From Rhizobium johnstonii 3841 (GTDB taxonomy: Bacteria; Pseudomonadota; Alphaproteobacteria; Rhizobiales; Rhizobiaceae), in assembly GCF_000009265.1 (NCBI RefSeq), contig NC_008384.1:124001-188000 (forward strand): a stretch of 64,000 nucleotides of DNA, in the 5' to 3' direction. Below the pieces are notes generated by a model. It was not told where the DNA came from. It was given only the letters and a program-made list of their open reading frames with translations, and did not search any database. The number at the start of each line of letters is the position of its first letter. Position 1 is the first letter of the stretch. Positions 23,424 through 31,663 of this stretch are shown in pieces. The position numbers and the translations under genes were made by a program.

Positions 23424-24428
23424 ATGAAGACCACCACTCCTACCGAAATGGACGCGCTCGTCCTCACCGAAACGAACTCGGACCTTGTTCGGACCCGGAT
23501 GGTCTGCCCGGCTCCCGCGGCGGGGGAGGTTCTCGTCCGCGTCAAGGCAAGCAGCGTCAACCCGCTCGATCTCAAGATCAAGAGCGGACAGGCTCCGCAC
23601 GCCCGCCACCCGTTACCCGCCATCCTTGGAATGGACTTAGCCGGGGTCGTCGAGGCAGTGGGTCCTGGCGTCACGGCATTCAAGCCGCAGGACGAGGTTT
23701 TTGGTTTGACTGGCGGCGTTGGCGGCCTGCAGGGTTCATTGGCGACTTTCGTCTCGGTCGATGCCGATCTGTTGGCCCCTAAGCCAATCAACCTCACCAT
23801 GCGCGAGGCAGCAGCTCTGCCCCTGGTATTCATAACCGCCTGGGAAGGGTTGGTTGATCGCGCCGCGGTGCAAGCACGGCAAAAGGTACTTGTAATCGGT
23901 GCGGGCGGCGTCGGTCATATAGCAATCCAGATCGCACGCGCTTTCGGAGCCGAGGTCTTCGCTGTGGACAAGGCCTCGAAGCAGAGGCAGATCGAAGAGC
24001 TGTGCGCGACCGCGATCGACCGCCATCAGACTACCGTCGAGGAGTACGTGAAGGACCACACGGGCGGGCGCGGCTTCGATGTCGTCTATGATACCGTCGG
24101 CGGGGCAGGGATTGATGCTGCGTTCAATGCCGTGAGCAGGTTCGGCCACGTCGTCAGTTGCCTCGGATGGGGCACCCATTCGCTCGGGCCGCTCTCCTTC
24201 CGGGCCGCAAGCTACTCGGGCGTGTTCACGCTTCTGCCGATCCTGACCGGAGAAGGCCGCGCGCATCACGGGGCGATCCTGCGCGAGGCAAAACGCCTTG
24301 CCGAAGCCGGAAAGATCACTCCTCTCCTCGACCCGCGCCGCTATAGCTTCGAGACTATCGGCGAAGCCTATGCCGAAGTCGAAAACCGCACCGCCAACGG
24401 AAAGATCGTCATCGACGTCGCCGCCTAG
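23424..24428 (+). CDS. Zinc-independent NADP-dependent MDR oxidoreductase (quinone reductase-like)
   Basis: 334 aa. GroES-like part (VLVRVKASSVNPLDLKIKSG, ILGMDLAGVVEAVGPGV) followed by a Rossmann domain with VLVIGAGGVGHIAIQIA. The zinc-binding Cys/His residues of alcohol dehydrogenases are missing, as in quinone oxidoreductases. The FDVVYDTVGG and GKIVIDVA motifs complete the family pattern. It probably reduces quinones or activated double bonds with NADPH. It lies 127 bp after the regulator gene and 33 bp before the tautomerase gene. Confidence 0.92.
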   Translation: MKTTTPTEMDALVLTETNSDLVRTRMVCPAPAAGEVLVRVKASSVNPLDLKIKSGQAPHARHPLPAILGMDLAGVVEAVGPGVTAFKPQDEVFGLTGGVGGLQGSLATFVSVDADLLAPKPINLTMREAAALPLVFITAWEGLVDRAAVQARQKVLVIGAGGVGHIAIQIARAFGAEVFAVDKASKQRQIEELCATAIDRHQTTVEEYVKDHTGGRGFDVVYDTVGGAGIDAAFNAVSRFGHVVSCLGWGTHSLGPLSFRAASYSGVFTLLPILTGEGRAHHGAILREAKRLAEAGKITPLLDPRRYSFETIGEAYAEVENRTANGKIVIDVAA

Positions 24429-24461
24429 GAGGGCGTCTCACCCCAGCCAAGGAAAAAAGCT

Positions 24462-24761
24462 ATGCCATTCGTAAACGTAAAGCTCGTCGACGGCGTCTTC
24501 ACGCCAGAGGAAAAGCACGCCATGGCCAAGGCGCTGACCGATGTCATGGTCAAGTTCGAAGGCTCGGAGGCCTTCCGCGAGGTCGTCTGGGTACTGATCG
24601 AGGAACTGCACACGGATGGCTGGCACATCGGCGGCAGGCCGTTCGAGGGGCCGAAGTCTTTGTTGACCACTCTTTCCAAATCCAAAGACATCGTCGAGAC
24701 GATCGACGGTAATCCGACCACGCGCAAAGAGTGGGCCGCGGCCGCGCCAGTCGTTGGCTGA
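24462..24761 (+). CDS. Tautomerase family protein (4-oxalocrotonate tautomerase-like)
   Basis: 99 aa. MPFVNVKLVDGVFTPEEKHA is a typical 4-OT start; the catalytic residue would be Pro-1, exposed when Met is removed. The VVWVLIEELHTDGWHIGG segment is the second strand, as in the family, but the protein is some 30 residues longer than classical 4-OT, with an extra C-terminal part. Family members isomerise unsaturated or halogenated acids. It follows the MDR gene and precedes the alpha/beta hydrolase gene, suggesting one operon. Confidence 0.88.
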   Translation: MPFVNVKLVDGVFTPEEKHAMAKALTDVMVKFEGSEAFREVVWVLIEELHTDGWHIGGRPFEGPKSLLTTLSKSKDIVETIDGNPTTRKEWAAAAPVVG

Positions 24762-24853
24762 CCGCCCTGCAATTTGAGCCTGGGCGAACACAGGAAGCCG
24801 GACGGAAGACCTTCGCTCGCGCAGAGCCACCCGGCCGAAAAAGGGACAGGACC

Positions 24854-25837
24854 ATGACTTCGAGAGAACATTTTCCGATACCTGCTGTGACGAGACGGGA
24901 GGTCTTACTGGGAACGGCCGCCACGACACTCGCCGCCCTGCCGATTCAGGCATTTGCAGCCACGGCCTCTTCAAATCCGATCAATGCAAACATCGAAACC
25001 GGGAGTGAGATCATGAGCAGCATCACGACGAAAGACGGTGCGCAGATTTTCTACAAGGACTGGGGTTCCGGTCAGCCGATCGTATTCCACCATGGCTGGC
25101 CACTCAGCGCCGACGATTGGGACAACCAGATGCTGTTTTTCCTCGGCAAGGGGTTCCGGGTCATCGCCCACGACCGCAGGGGCCATGGCCGCTCGAGCCA
25201 GACGTCCGGCGGCAACGACATGGATACCTACGCAGCCGACGTCGCGGCCCTGGCCGAGGCTCTCGACCTCCACGACGCCGTTCACATCGGCCATTCGACG
25301 GGCGGCGGCGAAGTCACCAGGTATGTCGCCAGACACGGCAGGGGCCGGGTCGCGAAAGCGGTCCTCATTTCCGCCATCCCTCCGGTCATGGTCAAGTCCG
25401 ATAAGAATCCAGGCGGACTTCCGATCGAGGTCTTCGACGGCTACCGCGCGGCTTTGGCCGCCAACCGAGCGCAGCTTTACCTCGATATCGCGAGCGGGCC
25501 GTTTTATGGCTTCAACCGCCCCGGCGCGACCGTCTCCGAAGGCACCATACGAAACTGGTGGCGTCAGGGCATGATGGGCGGCGCGAACGCGCATTACGAG
25601 TGCATCAAGGTCTTCTCCGAGACCGATTTCACGGAAGACCTGAAGGTCATCGACGTCCCGGTCCTCGTAATGCACGGCACCGACGACCAGGTGGTTCCCA
25701 TCGGCGACTCCGCGGAGCTGTCGGTGAAGTTGCTCAAGAACGGGAAGCTAAAGGTCTACGACGGCTACCCGCATGGGATGTTCACGACGCACGCCGACGT
25801 GATCAACACTGACCTATTGGCCTTCATCAAGGGCTGA
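24854..25837 (+). CDS. Exported alpha/beta hydrolase (chloroperoxidase/arylesterase-like), Tat-type leader
   Basis: 327 aa from the ATG at 24854. The leader has twin arginines R14-R15 (TRREVLLGTA) and an Ala-rich stretch to about residue 37. The catalytic domain starts near 55. Nucleophile Ser148 lies in GHSTGG, the acid in MHGTDDQVVP, the histidine in GYPHGM. It is closest to non-heme chloroperoxidases and arylesterases, which share this triad. A second in-frame ATG at about residue 54 (MSSITTKDGAQIFYKDW) would give the cytoplasmic form seen in most relatives, so the leader may have been added. Sits between the tautomerase and MBL genes. Confidence 0.92.
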   Translation: MTSREHFPIPAVTRREVLLGTAATTLAALPIQAFAATASSNPINANIETGSEIMSSITTKDGAQIFYKDWGSGQPIVFHHGWPLSADDWDNQMLFFLGKGFRVIAHDRRGHGRSSQTSGGNDMDTYAADVAALAEALDLHDAVHIGHSTGGGEVTRYVARHGRGRVAKAVLISAIPPVMVKSDKNPGGLPIEVFDGYRAALAANRAQLYLDIASGPFYGFNRPGATVSEGTIRNWWRQGMMGGANAHYECIKVFSETDFTEDLKVIDVPVLVMHGTDDQVVPIGDSAELSVKLLKNGKLKVYDGYPHGMFTTHADVINTDLLAFIKG

Positions 25838-25935
25838 CCGCCGGGCGGGCCGCCCCGCGAGGCCTGTCCTTCGACCTCCCCAACTTCAGTTCGAAGCCGT
25901 CGGTTCGCTCGAGACCGGCTGCGGAAAGGTATGTC

Positions 25936-26901
25936 ATGAAATCCGAACACATGCTCTCCCGCCGTGGATTTTGCCTTTGCTGTATTGGGGTGGCGGGATT
26001 TGCCGCCACCGGAGGGTGGTTGAGCCCCCGCGACGCTTACGCCGAGGCACGCGGCCTCGTCAGCCTCATAAAGGACAGCGCCGCCAAATCCGCCATCGCC
26101 ACCCACAAGCTGAGAAACGGCATTACCATTCTCGAAGGTTCCGGCGGCAACGTCGCGGTACTGAGCGGCAAGGACGGCCTCGTTATGGTGGACGCGGGCA
26201 TCAGTGTGTCCCGCAAGCAGATGAGCAAGGCGCTCGCGGAAATCTCGCCAGCCCCCGTCACCCACCTGATCAATACCCACTGGCATTTCGACCACGCAGA
26301 CGGGAATGCCTGGATCGGGTCCCAAGGGGCAGATATCATAGCGCATGAAAACACCCGCAGGTACCTGTCGCAGGTACAGCGCGTGGAAGACTGGGACTAC
26401 AATTTCCTCCCGGTCGCGAAAAGCGGAGAGCCGCAGCATGTCTTTTCCAGGGAGCACACGCTCAAGCTGAACGGCGAAACCGCCGTCCTCAAATACTATG
26501 GTCCGGCCCATACCGACGGCGACATCTCAGTCATGTTCCGCGAGGCGGACGTCCTTCACGTCGGGGACACCTACTGGAATGGCATTTATCCGTTCATCGA
26601 TCACTCGACGGGCGGCAGCATCGACGGAATGATCGCTGCATCGGAGGCGAACCTCGCCGCGTCCACCGATAAGACCATCATCATTCCGGGTCATGGAAAT
26701 CCGGTGAGCAACCGCGCCGAGTTGGGTGACTTCCGCGACATGCTGGTCGCAATCCGCGAGAACGTGGCAAAACTGAAACGCCAGGGACGCTCGCTCGACG
26801 AGGTGGTCGAGGCAAAGCCCACGGCGGCGTTCGATGCGAAGTGGGGTCAGTTCGTGATTGATCCAGCGTTCTTCACGAAGCTCGTCTACGCCGGCGTCTA
26901 G
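25936..26901 (+). CDS. Exported MBL-fold metallo-hydrolase with Tat-type leader
   Basis: 321 aa. The leader has twin arginines R9-R10 (LSRRGFCLCC) and a hydrophobic stretch to about residue 35. Metal ligands of the metallo-beta-lactamase fold are seen: H115-W-H117-F-D119-H120, a later His in GPAHTDGD, the Asp in HVGDTYWNG and the terminal His in IPGHGN. Two zinc ions are expected; the substrate is unknown. Two cysteines in the leader (C13 and C15-C16) are unusual. Part of the same plus-strand set as the hydrolase upstream (98-bp gap). Confidence 0.92.
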   Translation: MKSEHMLSRRGFCLCCIGVAGFAATGGWLSPRDAYAEARGLVSLIKDSAAKSAIATHKLRNGITILEGSGGNVAVLSGKDGLVMVDAGISVSRKQMSKALAEISPAPVTHLINTHWHFDHADGNAWIGSQGADIIAHENTRRYLSQVQRVEDWDYNFLPVAKSGEPQHVFSREHTLKLNGETAVLKYYGPAHTDGDISVMFREADVLHVGDTYWNGIYPFIDHSTGGSIDGMIAASEANLAASTDKTIIIPGHGNPVSNRAELGDFRDMLVAIRENVAKLKRQGRSLDEVVEAKPTAAFDAKWGQFVIDPAFFTKLVYAGV

Positions 26902-27024
26902 CTTCGAGCTTCATCCAAACTTTCCCGGCGCGCTCCTCCTCAGGTACCCCTGGCGCGCCTCCGGGACGTCTCGAGTGGCGTCCTGGGCTTGTTCACAGAC
27001 CCAATCCACTCAATGGAGACGATT

Positions 27025-27462
27025 ATGTCGAAAACGCAAAGCGTTCTGTTCATCGATATCCCGGTTGAACTGCAAGAGGTGAAGTCGGTGCACAGCATCG
27101 GAGGTCTGGAGTTCGAGGGCGACTTGCCCGCGGCTCTGTTCCATCTGCAATTGATCACGACGGACATCGCAAACTGGAAAGCGACGTCTGAAGTGGTCGT
27201 GGTGTTCCATACCAACGCGGGCCACGTCACGCTTGACGATGCGGCCTACAATTCGTCGCGCAACATCGCCACAGGCAACCCGTACAAGAAACTGGTCGCG
27301 GACCTTATCGATATAGGCGTGAATGTCGAGCTTTGCGGCGCGACTGCAAAGGTGAACGGCTGGGGCAACGCGGATCTTCTGCCCCGCATCAAGATCAATC
27401 TCGACGCCATGGCGCGAACAATACAGCTCGTGCAGCAGGGCTTCGTCAAGATCACCGAGTGA
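27025..27462 (+). CDS. DsrE-family protein
   Basis: 145 aa from the ATG at 27025, with GGAG 8 bp upstream; the in-frame ATG at 27013 is less likely. The sequence fits the DsrE/YchN fold: an early strand-helix region (GGLEFEGDLPAALFHLQLIT), FHTNAGHVTLDDAAYN, NPYKKLVADLIDIGVNVELCG with the conserved cysteine, and the C-terminal ITE. DsrE-like proteins are small sulfur-relay or binding proteins. The single central cysteine (in VELCGAT) is the likely active residue. It follows the MBL hydrolase gene after 123 bp. Confidence 0.85.
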   Translation: MSKTQSVLFIDIPVELQEVKSVHSIGGLEFEGDLPAALFHLQLITTDIANWKATSEVVVVFHTNAGHVTLDDAAYNSSRNIATGNPYKKLVADLIDIGVNVELCGATAKVNGWGNADLLPRIKINLDAMARTIQLVQQGFVKITE

Positions 27463-27578
27463 CCTTTGGGTTCCCTATCCGCGAAACGTGGGAGCTGACG
27501 GACGGACAGTGGCGGATCACAAAGCTCGTACTCCATTATACCATTCGGGAGCGCATCCAATGGCCCAAACAGCAATAA
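27462..27578 (+). pseudogene. C-terminal remnant of a SnoaL-like/NTF2-fold protein
   Basis: The frame reads FGFPIRETWELTDGQWRITK then LVLHYTIRERIQWPKQQ and a stop. This is the typical last strand pair of NTF2-fold (SnoaL-like) proteins. No start or N-terminal half is present; the region just upstream is the DsrE gene in another frame. Its end overlaps the start of the Gfo/Idh/MocA gene by 19 bp, as an intact gene would have done, so a deletion probably fused the two regions. Confidence 0.5.
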
Positions 27579-28645
27579 GAGTTGGCATCATCGGGGTACA
27601 CCCCGACCGTGGTTGGGCATCGACCGCCCATGTTCCCGCGCTTCGGGACCTGCCGCAGTTTCGGCTTTCGGCGTTAAGCCATAACCGGGTCGAAGTCGCA
27701 CGAGCAGCGGCACAGAAGTTCGGCTTTGACCACGCTGTCTCATCGACGGAGGAACTCGTGAACCATCCCGATGTCGACCTCGTCGTCGTTACAGTCAGGG
27801 TGCCGGAACACCTCCAGCTCGTGACCGCCGCCCTCGAGGCGGGGAAATCGGTATTCTGCGAGTGGCCTCTCGGCATGAACCTCCGGGATGCGGAAGCTAT
27901 GAATGAGCTTTCCGCCGCCAAGGGGGTCTACACGATGATCGGTCTTCAGACCCGGGCAAACCCGACCATCGGGCACATGAGGAAGCTTGTCGCCGACGGG
28001 TTTGTCGGTGAGGTTCTTTCCGCCTCCGTGATCGGCTCCGGGATCACCTGGGGAGAGGAACTCGAGGATGCCTTCCGGTATACGCTGGATCCTTCCAATG
28101 GCGCGAGCATGGTGCACGTGCCGTTCGCGCACACGATGGATGCCCTTGCGTTCGCGCTGGACGATGACTTCCTCAGCGCCTCGGGGACGCTCGTCACTCG
28201 ACGCGCGACGACAAGGATAGTCGAAAGCCGGGAGGTTGTTCCCCTCGCCGTCGCGGACCAGATCGCCTTTACTGGCAGACTTGGATCCGGCGCGTTGGTA
28301 ACCAGCCATTTTCGTGGCGGGCTGTCGCGCGCGACCAATTTCCACCTGGAGATCAACGGAAGCAAGGGTGACTTGCTCCTGACCAGCCCAGTTGGCTACG
28401 TGGGCCTTGGCGGCTTCAACCTCTCTGGTGCGCAAGCTGGCGAGAACCTCCATCCTATCCTCGTCCCAGGCGACTTCGGGCCAGATGACAATGTCCTGAC
28501 TGGCAACGTCAAGAAACTGTACGAACTCCTTGCCTCCGACATTTTGTTCGGTACACACCAAAGGCCGACGTTCGAAAGCGCCGTCAAACTGCATCGGCTG
28601 ATCAATGCGGTCGAGAAGAGCGGAGGGGTTTCCCGCGATATCTGA
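27560..28645 (+). CDS. Gfo/Idh/MocA family oxidoreductase
   Basis: 361 aa from the ATG at 27560. Residues about 5-125 are the NAD(P)-binding domain (IRVGIIGVHPDRGWASTAHV, with an extended glycine loop; VFCEWPLGMN corresponds to the EKP motif with W in place of K). The remaining part is the alpha/beta substrate domain (MIGLQTRANPTIGHMRKLVADG ... MVHVPFAHTMDAL). The EKP lysine is a catalytic residue in most members, so its replacement marks a divergent subgroup, similar to fungal-type galactose dehydrogenase-like proteins. The substrate cannot be told. Last intact gene of the plus-strand set. Confidence 0.92.
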   Translation: MAQTAIRVGIIGVHPDRGWASTAHVPALRDLPQFRLSALSHNRVEVARAAAQKFGFDHAVSSTEELVNHPDVDLVVVTVRVPEHLQLVTAALEAGKSVFCEWPLGMNLRDAEAMNELSAAKGVYTMIGLQTRANPTIGHMRKLVADGFVGEVLSASVIGSGITWGEELEDAFRYTLDPSNGASMVHVPFAHTMDALAFALDDDFLSASGTLVTRRATTRIVESREVVPLAVADQIAFTGRLGSGALVTSHFRGGLSRATNFHLEINGSKGDLLLTSPVGYVGLGGFNLSGAQAGENLHPILVPGDFGPDDNVLTGNVKKLYELLASDILFGTHQRPTFESAVKLHRLINAVEKSGGVSRDI

Positions 28646-28799
28646 GAAGATGCGCGCGTTGGTGCTGGACGCCCCGTCAGAGCTCGCGGACAGGAAGGCA
28701 CCCTGGAGATCTTGGTGTAAGGCGATCATTGGAATCGCCTGCCGCCAAAAGACTGTATGGCTCAGTTAAGCACTTGGGGCGCCTGGTTTGAGACAAAGC

Positions 28800-29024
28800 T
28801 GGCCTTTGCTATATTCGCTGGTGTCGCTGGTCTCGGCCGGCCTTGGCATCGGCTTTGCGCCGGAATGGACCGAGGGCCTGCCGAACCGGGCCTTGGAGCT
28901 GAAGGCGGTCAGGGGCATCGACTTCCGGATCGGGCTTGGTGTTGCCTGGAACAAAGAGGACCCGACCGCTTCGCGCGACAACATCGTCGATATCGCACGG
29001 TCGCTGGCACGGGCGGGCAGGTGA
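28800..29024 (+). pseudogene. C-terminal remnant of a LysR-type regulator
   Basis: The frame ending at 29024 reads LVSLVSAGLGIGFAPEWTEG then LPNRALELKAVRGIDFRIGL and ends IARSLARAGR. This is the last quarter of a LysR effector-binding domain. No helix-turn-helix part is found upstream, so only about 75 residues survive. It may be the former regulator of the neighbouring genes. Confidence 0.6.
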
Positions 29025-29151
29025 GGCGGCACCACGGGTGGTGCACACTGAGCGGAACATGCGCAATAGAGTATGCGCTGGCATCACAGTCGAGTATTTT
29101 TCAACTACAAGTCTGCATTTGTGGGGCAGTGATAAACGGAGCCGCGGAGTG

Positions 29152-29467
29152 CTATAGCCCTACCGCCTTCCGCAGCGTCTCATTTATCCGGCTTTGCCAG
29201 CCTTCGCCTTCGGCTTTGAAAGTATCAATGACTTCTGGATCGAGCCGAATGCTCACGGCGACCTTTTAGGATTATCGGACTTAGGCGGCCGCCCAGGTTC
29301 TTCCTGGTGGACTCGGCCAACTCGGGAAGGGCTTCCGCAAAGGGTTTGGCCTTGGCCAATTGTTCATCCGTCCCCTCTGGAGCGTCGGGATCGCTGGCGA
29401 TTTGCCTCTGCAAGTTCGCTTCTTCAGCGTCGCAGATTTTCATAACTCTATCTGCGATGCGGGTCAT
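29152..29467 (-). pseudogene. BrnA-type antitoxin gene broken by two 1-bp deletions
   Basis: The first part, from the ATG at 29467, reads MTRIADRVMKICDAEEANLQ and on to NLGGR. The C-terminal part lies in another frame and reads VAVSIRLDPEVIDTFKAEGE then GWQSRINETLRKAVGL, the BrnA ribbon-helix-helix signature, ending at 29152. Between them a short middle piece PKSDNPK is in the third frame, so two single-base losses (at CCT and AAAA runs) explain the break. No brnT toxin gene is present. The double homopolymer loss could be real decay or a sequencing error. Confidence 0.65.
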
Positions 29468-29649
29468 AGGTGGTCCTTTCCTTACGGCTGGCTTTAATGG
29501 AGGGTGAGTGTGATGCCGAGCGAAGCGCTCCAAGTTCTCGGCGTGGCGCGCGCGGTGGCTGTTGGAGTTGCTGAGGGTGAAGGCGGGAGAGGGTGCCAGG
29601 GCCCGGCGCAGCGGTCGCTTCAATTTCGTTCTGCTTACCTCCCGATGTC

Positions 29650-29721
29650 AATCGCGTTCCGGTGTAACATTCCCGCTTTTTAAGTCAGTTAGCAGGCTCG
29701 GCCACGATCAATCAGTTGCCC
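29650..29721 (+). repeat. 72-nt direct repeat, copy 2
   Basis: Counterpart of 16984-17054 (see there). Its right end overlaps the last codons of the minus-strand gene at 29712. Confidence 0.7.
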
Positions 29722-30314
29722 CAGCCAATTTGGAACCGATCAAATCGAACCTCGCTCAACGGCTGGTTGGAGGGGCCCAGCCTTACCGAACGAAGAACGA
29801 CACGAAGCTCGGGGGAATAGTATTGTTCAAAAATAATCGGAGGCAATCCCGTCAGTTCGAGACGGCTATTAATGGCCCAAACCCTGTAGGAACAAGAAGC
29901 AATCGTTTCCTCTCCCCAGCCGTCGAACCTAATAATAGTGGCGCCCGAAACGGATTTTTTGCCATTGATGAAAAGTGTCGTCTCGGATTGCCAGTTCTTC
30001 TTCTGTGGTAGATCGTCTAACGCAATCGCATTCGCGTATTTCAGCTCATGCGTCCCGCTGGGACTAACTCTCTTTTCGACGAGCAAGGGGTGCAAATATA
30101 CAGCCGACACCGGCTGCAGTGAACGGTTGCGCTCCATCAGCCGTTGTTCGGTGAGACCCGAACCGTCCGGCTTGTAGAGCACGGAATAGAAAGGCGCTTC
30201 TCTTGTAAGCAGCACGCCGTATTTGGTTTCTTTAGCGCTCAAGCAGTTGCCAGAGGCAGGCGCCGCCAATGTGATTCCAACCAACAGCGACAAACTTCTC
30301 AGCAAGATCGACAT
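29712..30314 (-). CDS. Hypothetical exported protein (200 aa)
   Basis: From the ATG at 30314 the N-terminus is a Sec signal peptide (MSILLRSLSLLVGITLAAPA, cleavage near SG/NC at 22). The mature part is beta-rich with no known domain; it includes YGVLLTREAPFYSVLYKPDG, TTLFINGKKSVSGATIIRFD and a C-terminal LSEVRFDRFQIGWGN. Codon bias is weaker and A/T content higher than in the neighbours, which suggests foreign origin. Its 3' end lies in the 72-nt repeat; its 5' side faces the IS element 72 bp away. The in-frame start at 30401 is rejected because the added leader crosses the IS junction and hides the signal peptide. Confidence 0.6.
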   Translation of the reverse strand: MSILLRSLSLLVGITLAAPASGNCLSAKETKYGVLLTREAPFYSVLYKPDGSGLTEQRLMERNRSLQPVSAVYLHPLLVEKRVSPSGTHELKYANAIALDDLPQKKNWQSETTLFINGKKSVSGATIIRFDGWGEETIASCSYRVWAINSRLELTGLPPIIFEQYYSPELRVVLRSVRLGPSNQPLSEVRFDRFQIGWGN

Positions 30315-30404
30315 TCCGGATATTCCCTCGTCCAAATCCGCTACCGTGGCGCTTGGGCGAAATTCCACTATCTTGCGCATGCCTTCTGACCTTGCCCCCA
30401 AGTT

Positions 30405-31334
30405 TTATCCAGTTTTGAGTTCGCTCCAGCGGTTTTTGGTTGCTGTTGTTGGTTCGGTAGCGGCGGGTTGCGGTGCGGAGCCATTTCGGCTGCGCAGCAC
30501 CGCATCACGTCGCGGGTTGAGTGTCTGAGCGAATTCGGCCGGTGTCAGCCAGCCAAGGCCTGAATGAGGGCGTTGATCGTTGTAATCGCTACGCCAGTTT
30601 GAAAGCGCAGACCGGGCGTGAGCAAGCGACGAGAACAGAGTTTCATTCAAGAACTCGTCTCGCAGCCGCCCGTTGAAGCTTTCGATAAAAGCGTTCTGGA
30701 TAGGCCTGCCAGGCGCAATGTAATGCCAGTCAACCTTGGTCCGGTCCGCCCATTGCAGGATCGCGTTGCTGGTGAACTCGCTGCCGTTGTCGCTGACGAT
30801 CATCCTCGGCTTGCCGCGCTCCTCGATAATCCGGTCAAGCTCCCGTGCGACGCGAAGACCGGAAAGCGATGTATCGGCGACGAGCGCCAGGCACTCCCTC
30901 GTGCAATCATCGACGACGGTCAGAATCCGCAATCTGCGCCCATCGGTGAACTGATCCGACACGAAGTCCAGCGACCAACGATCATTGGCCACCATCGGCA
31001 CCAGCATCGGCGCTCGCGTGCCTATCGCTCGCTTGCGACCGCCGCGCTTGCGCACCGTCAGTTTCTCCTCCCGATAGAGCCGGAAGAGCCTCTTGTGGTT
31101 CACGAGGTGACCCTCCCGCCGGAGCAGCACATGAATGCGCCGATATCCGAAGCGGCGACGTTCATGCGCCAACGCCTTCATTCGCTCGCGAAGCTCATGA
31201 TCATTGTCGCGCCTGGTCTCGTAACGGACCGTCATTCGGCAAAAACCAATGGCTTTACACGCCCGCCGTTCGCTCATCTCATGATGGCTCATCAGATGCG
31301 CGACAGCGTTCCGCTTGGCCGCGGGCGTCACCAC
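30405..31334 (-). CDS. IS3-family transposase OrfB (DDE integrase)
   Basis: 309 aa. An N-terminal HTH_21-like part (RACKAIGFCRMTVRYETR, HERRRFGYRRIHVLLRREG) precedes the rve catalytic core with the DDE triad: D in WSLDFVSD, D in IVSDNGSEF and E in AFIESFNGRLRDE. The C-terminus has NDQRPHSGLGWLTPAEFA, a hallmark of this group. A GTG at 31334 can start it, but expression is probably as an OrfAB fusion by -1 frameshifting near GGGAAAGAAG in the 7-bp overlap with orfA. Catalyses cut and strand transfer of the IS. Confidence 0.94.
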   Translation of the reverse strand: MVTPAAKRNAVAHLMSHHEMSERRACKAIGFCRMTVRYETRRDNDHELRERMKALAHERRRFGYRRIHVLLRREGHLVNHKRLFRLYREEKLTVRKRGGRKRAIGTRAPMLVPMVANDRWSLDFVSDQFTDGRRLRILTVVDDCTRECLALVADTSLSGLRVARELDRIIEERGKPRMIVSDNGSEFTSNAILQWADRTKVDWHYIAPGRPIQNAFIESFNGRLRDEFLNETLFSSLAHARSALSNWRSDYNDQRPHSGLGWLTPAEFAQTLNPRRDAVLRSRNGSAPQPAATEPTTATKNRWSELKTG

Positions 31335-31594
31335 TTCTTTCCCAAAAGGTCTTTCAAGGCAGCATTGTCGAGCATCGCATCCGCCAGAAGCCGTTTCAGC
31401 TTCGTGTTCTCGTCCTCAAGCGTCTTCAGCCGCTTGGCCTCGGACACCTCCATGCCGCCGAACTTGGCCTTCCATTTATAGATGCTAGCATCGCTGACGC
31501 CATGCTTGCGGCAAAGCTCCGAGACCGGCGTGCCTGCCTCGTGCTCCTTCAATATGCCGATGATCTGTTCGTCCGTGAAACGATTGCGCTTCAT
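31328..31594 (-). CDS. IS3-family transposase OrfA (HTH_Tnp_1)
   Basis: 88 aa. The helix-turn-helix domain (MKRNRFTDEQIIGILKEHEA, SELCRKHGVSDASIYKWKAKFGG) binds the terminal repeats. A leucine-zipper-like coiled coil follows (LKTLEDENTKLKRLLADAML, then LKDLLGKKW). It overlaps orfB by 7 bp in the -1 frame, as usual. The start at 31594 lies 65 bp inside the right end of the element. Confidence 0.94.
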   Translation of the reverse strand: MKRNRFTDEQIIGILKEHEAGTPVSELCRKHGVSDASIYKWKAKFGGMEVSEAKRLKTLEDENTKLKRLLADAMLDNAALKDLLGKKW

Positions 31595-31663
31595 CCTCTG
31601 GTCCTCTCAATGGGCCAGAGCTTACTTCAAAATGGATTATTTCAACGGGGCAAGGTCACTTCC

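Larger units (their letters stand above)
30387..31659 (-). mobile_element. IS3-family insertion sequence (1,273 bp), complete
   Basis: Terminal inverted repeats start TGACCTTGCCCC at the left end (30387) and are mirrored by GGGGCAAGGTCA at the right end (31659), with weaker matching for about 15 bp more. A 4-bp target duplication, CTTC, flanks the element (30383-30386 and 31660-31663). Inside are orfA and orfB in the usual IS3 arrangement; the sequences fit the IS407-like subgroup. Intact frames and duplication suggest a fairly recent insertion. Removing it joins sequences that match the end of the 96-aa gene at 9945. Confidence 0.92.
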
